NCBI RefSeq assembly: GCF_002795825.1
Contig: NZ_CP018800.1
Span: 2,044,001-2,108,000, forward strand
Length of the DNA stretch: 64,000 nt
DNA from: Mariprofundus ferrinatatus
Lineage (GTDB): Bacteria > Pseudomonadota > Zetaproteobacteria > Mariprofundales > Mariprofundaceae
Direction of reading: 5' to 3'
Positions 63,401 to 64,000 of the stretch are shown in pieces (position 1 is the first letter of the stretch; every line of letters starts with the position of its first letter). Below the pieces are notes generated by a model. The model was not told the DNA's origin and searched no databases. It saw nothing but the letters and a program-made list of their open reading frames with translations. The translations under genes were made by a program, and so were the position numbers.

Positions 63401-63517
63401 ATGACGCCCAAAACCCAAAAGGCAAGCATATATGTGAATGAATGCTGTCAAACAGGCAAACGGCCCAGATCTGGCAGGCACAAATACCGGCTCACATACG
63501 TCAGAGATGGCCTGTAA
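63401..63517 (+). other. possible 38-residue small ORF before fliQ
   Basis: ATG exactly at the expected start of the distal sigma-54 promoter; reads MTPKTQKASIY and ends VRDGL inside the proximal promoter. Cys pair CC and many Arg and Lys residues. No homologue known to me; it may be chance. Confidence 0.25.
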
Positions 63518-63523
63518 TTTGCT
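63508..63523 (+). promoter_or_regulatory. sigma-54 promoter (proximal) of fliQ
   Basis: TGGCCTG-TAAT-TTGCT with GG and GC ten bases apart. The fliQ ATG begins 12 bases after the -12 GC, so this transcript would start on the start codon. Confidence 0.8.
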
Positions 63524-63533
63524 CATTGGCAGC

Positions 63534-63803
63534 ATGGGAATAGACGGCGTTATCAATCTGGGCACTGAAGCCCTATACATGGTTCTTCAACTTTCACTGC
63601 CAACATTGGCCGTAGCCCTGATCGTTGGTGTAGCCATCTCCCTGTTTCAAGCAGTCACACAAATTCAGGAGATGACACTGACCTTCGTGCCAAAGATTGT
63701 TGCCGTTTTCCTCTGCATCGCTCTAACTGCCCCCTGGCTGATTGAGATCATGGTGGACTATACCAAGCATATTTTTTCACTTATCCCAACCATCACCAAT
63801 TAA
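63534..63803 (+). CDS. fliQ: flagellar type III export protein FliQ
   Basis: 89 residues from the ATG at 63534, the usual FliQ length; in-frame ATGs at 63438 and 63507 would extend the N-terminus beyond any known FliQ. Two helices with ALIVGVAISLFQAVTQIQEMTLTFVPKIVAV, the FliQ signature. Forms the export gate with FliP and FliR. Confidence 0.92.
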   Translation: MGIDGVINLGTEALYMVLQLSLPTLAVALIVGVAISLFQAVTQIQEMTLTFVPKIVAVFLCIALTAPWLIEIMVDYTKHIFSLIPTITN

Positions 63804-63804
63804 C

Positions 63805-64000
63805 ATGGAGCTTCCCACCCTCAACATTGAAGATGTCATCGCTGCCATGCTTGTTCTGATAAGGGTTAGCTGCTTGTTGATTCTGATGCCCGTACTCGGG
63901 CACCGGCTGGTGCCTGCTCAGGTAAAAATCGGATTGAGCGCACTGCTTGCAATCCTGCTTTATCCTGCGGTGGCCAATTCCCTGCCCCAGATGCCCGCAA
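63805..64000 (+). CDS. fliR: flagellar type III export protein FliR (partial)
   Basis: Starts at ATG 63805, one base after the fliQ stop, and runs off the right edge. The first 65 residues (MELPTLNIEDVIAAMLVLIR, then PVLGHRLVPAQVKIGLSALLAILLYP) match the FliR N-terminus. Most of the gene is outside the window. Confidence 0.88.
   Translation, partial: MELPTLNIEDVIAAMLVLIRVSCLLILMPVLGHRLVPAQVKIGLSALLAILLYPAVANSLPQMPA

Overview
The window comes from a motile Gram-negative bacterium: it has lipoprotein signal peptides, FlgB/FlgC/FlgE axial proteins, and sigma-54 and sigma-28 flagellar promoters. Gene content (a full flagellar/chemotaxis locus with two stators, haem-binding chemoreceptors, and many hybrid kinases and c-di-GMP proteins) fits a deep-branching, microaerophilic or iron-oxidising proteobacterium, for example a Zetaproteobacterium-like organism. 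That assignment is an inference from gene content only.

Region 1 (1-5902) holds a CLC chloride channel cut by the left edge, two small unknown membrane proteins, an MFS transporter and a CopA-type copper P-type ATPase. Region 2 (5945-17471, minus strand) is one tightly packed eight-gene operon: a RACo-like corrinoid activator, a corrinoid protein, a UroD-like methyltransferase, a DUF1638 protein, a GAF/PAS sensor without a kinase domain, a solute-binding lipoprotein without a transporter, and two hybrid histidine kinases. It appears to join a corrinoid methyl-transfer module to signal transduction and is the most unusual system here. Two tRNA genes (Arg-CCG, Leu-UAA) follow.

Region 3 (18275-28812, plus strand) is the chemotaxis operon behind a sigma-28 promoter: cheA, cheW, a haem-type receptor, a NIT-domain receptor, cheY, cheB, cheR, cheX, a second cheY and a PilZ protein. 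Region 4 (28964-40967, plus) carries a pentapeptide protein, a SPOR protein, fliK-flgD-flgE, then motA with two motB-like genes and fliLMNOP. A sigma-54-driven YbgF-like lipoprotein follows.

Region 5 (42076-57555, minus) has a sigma-28 group (a 77-residue protein, a receiver, an HD-GYP phosphodiesterase, a PilZ-like protein), a third receptor with its own sigma-28 promoter, the flgBC-fliEFGHIJ-motE-like operon behind a sigma-54 promoter, a FleQ-like activator and a large TPR protein. Region 6 (57733-64000) has an unknown lipoprotein, a degenerate class III cyclase homologue, a second motAB pair transcribed divergently from it by back-to-back sigma-54 promoters, an NtrC-type activator, and fliQ plus the start of fliR.

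The sequence supports a usual flagellar hierarchy. Sigma-54 activators (54230-55591 and 61957-63351) would drive basal body, hook and stator genes, and sigma-28 would drive chemotaxis and receptors. rpoN, fliA, flhA and flhB are not in the window. Eleven sigma-54-type promoters were found by eye. In five of them an ATG lies 12-13 nt after the -12 GC, that is at the expected transcription start.
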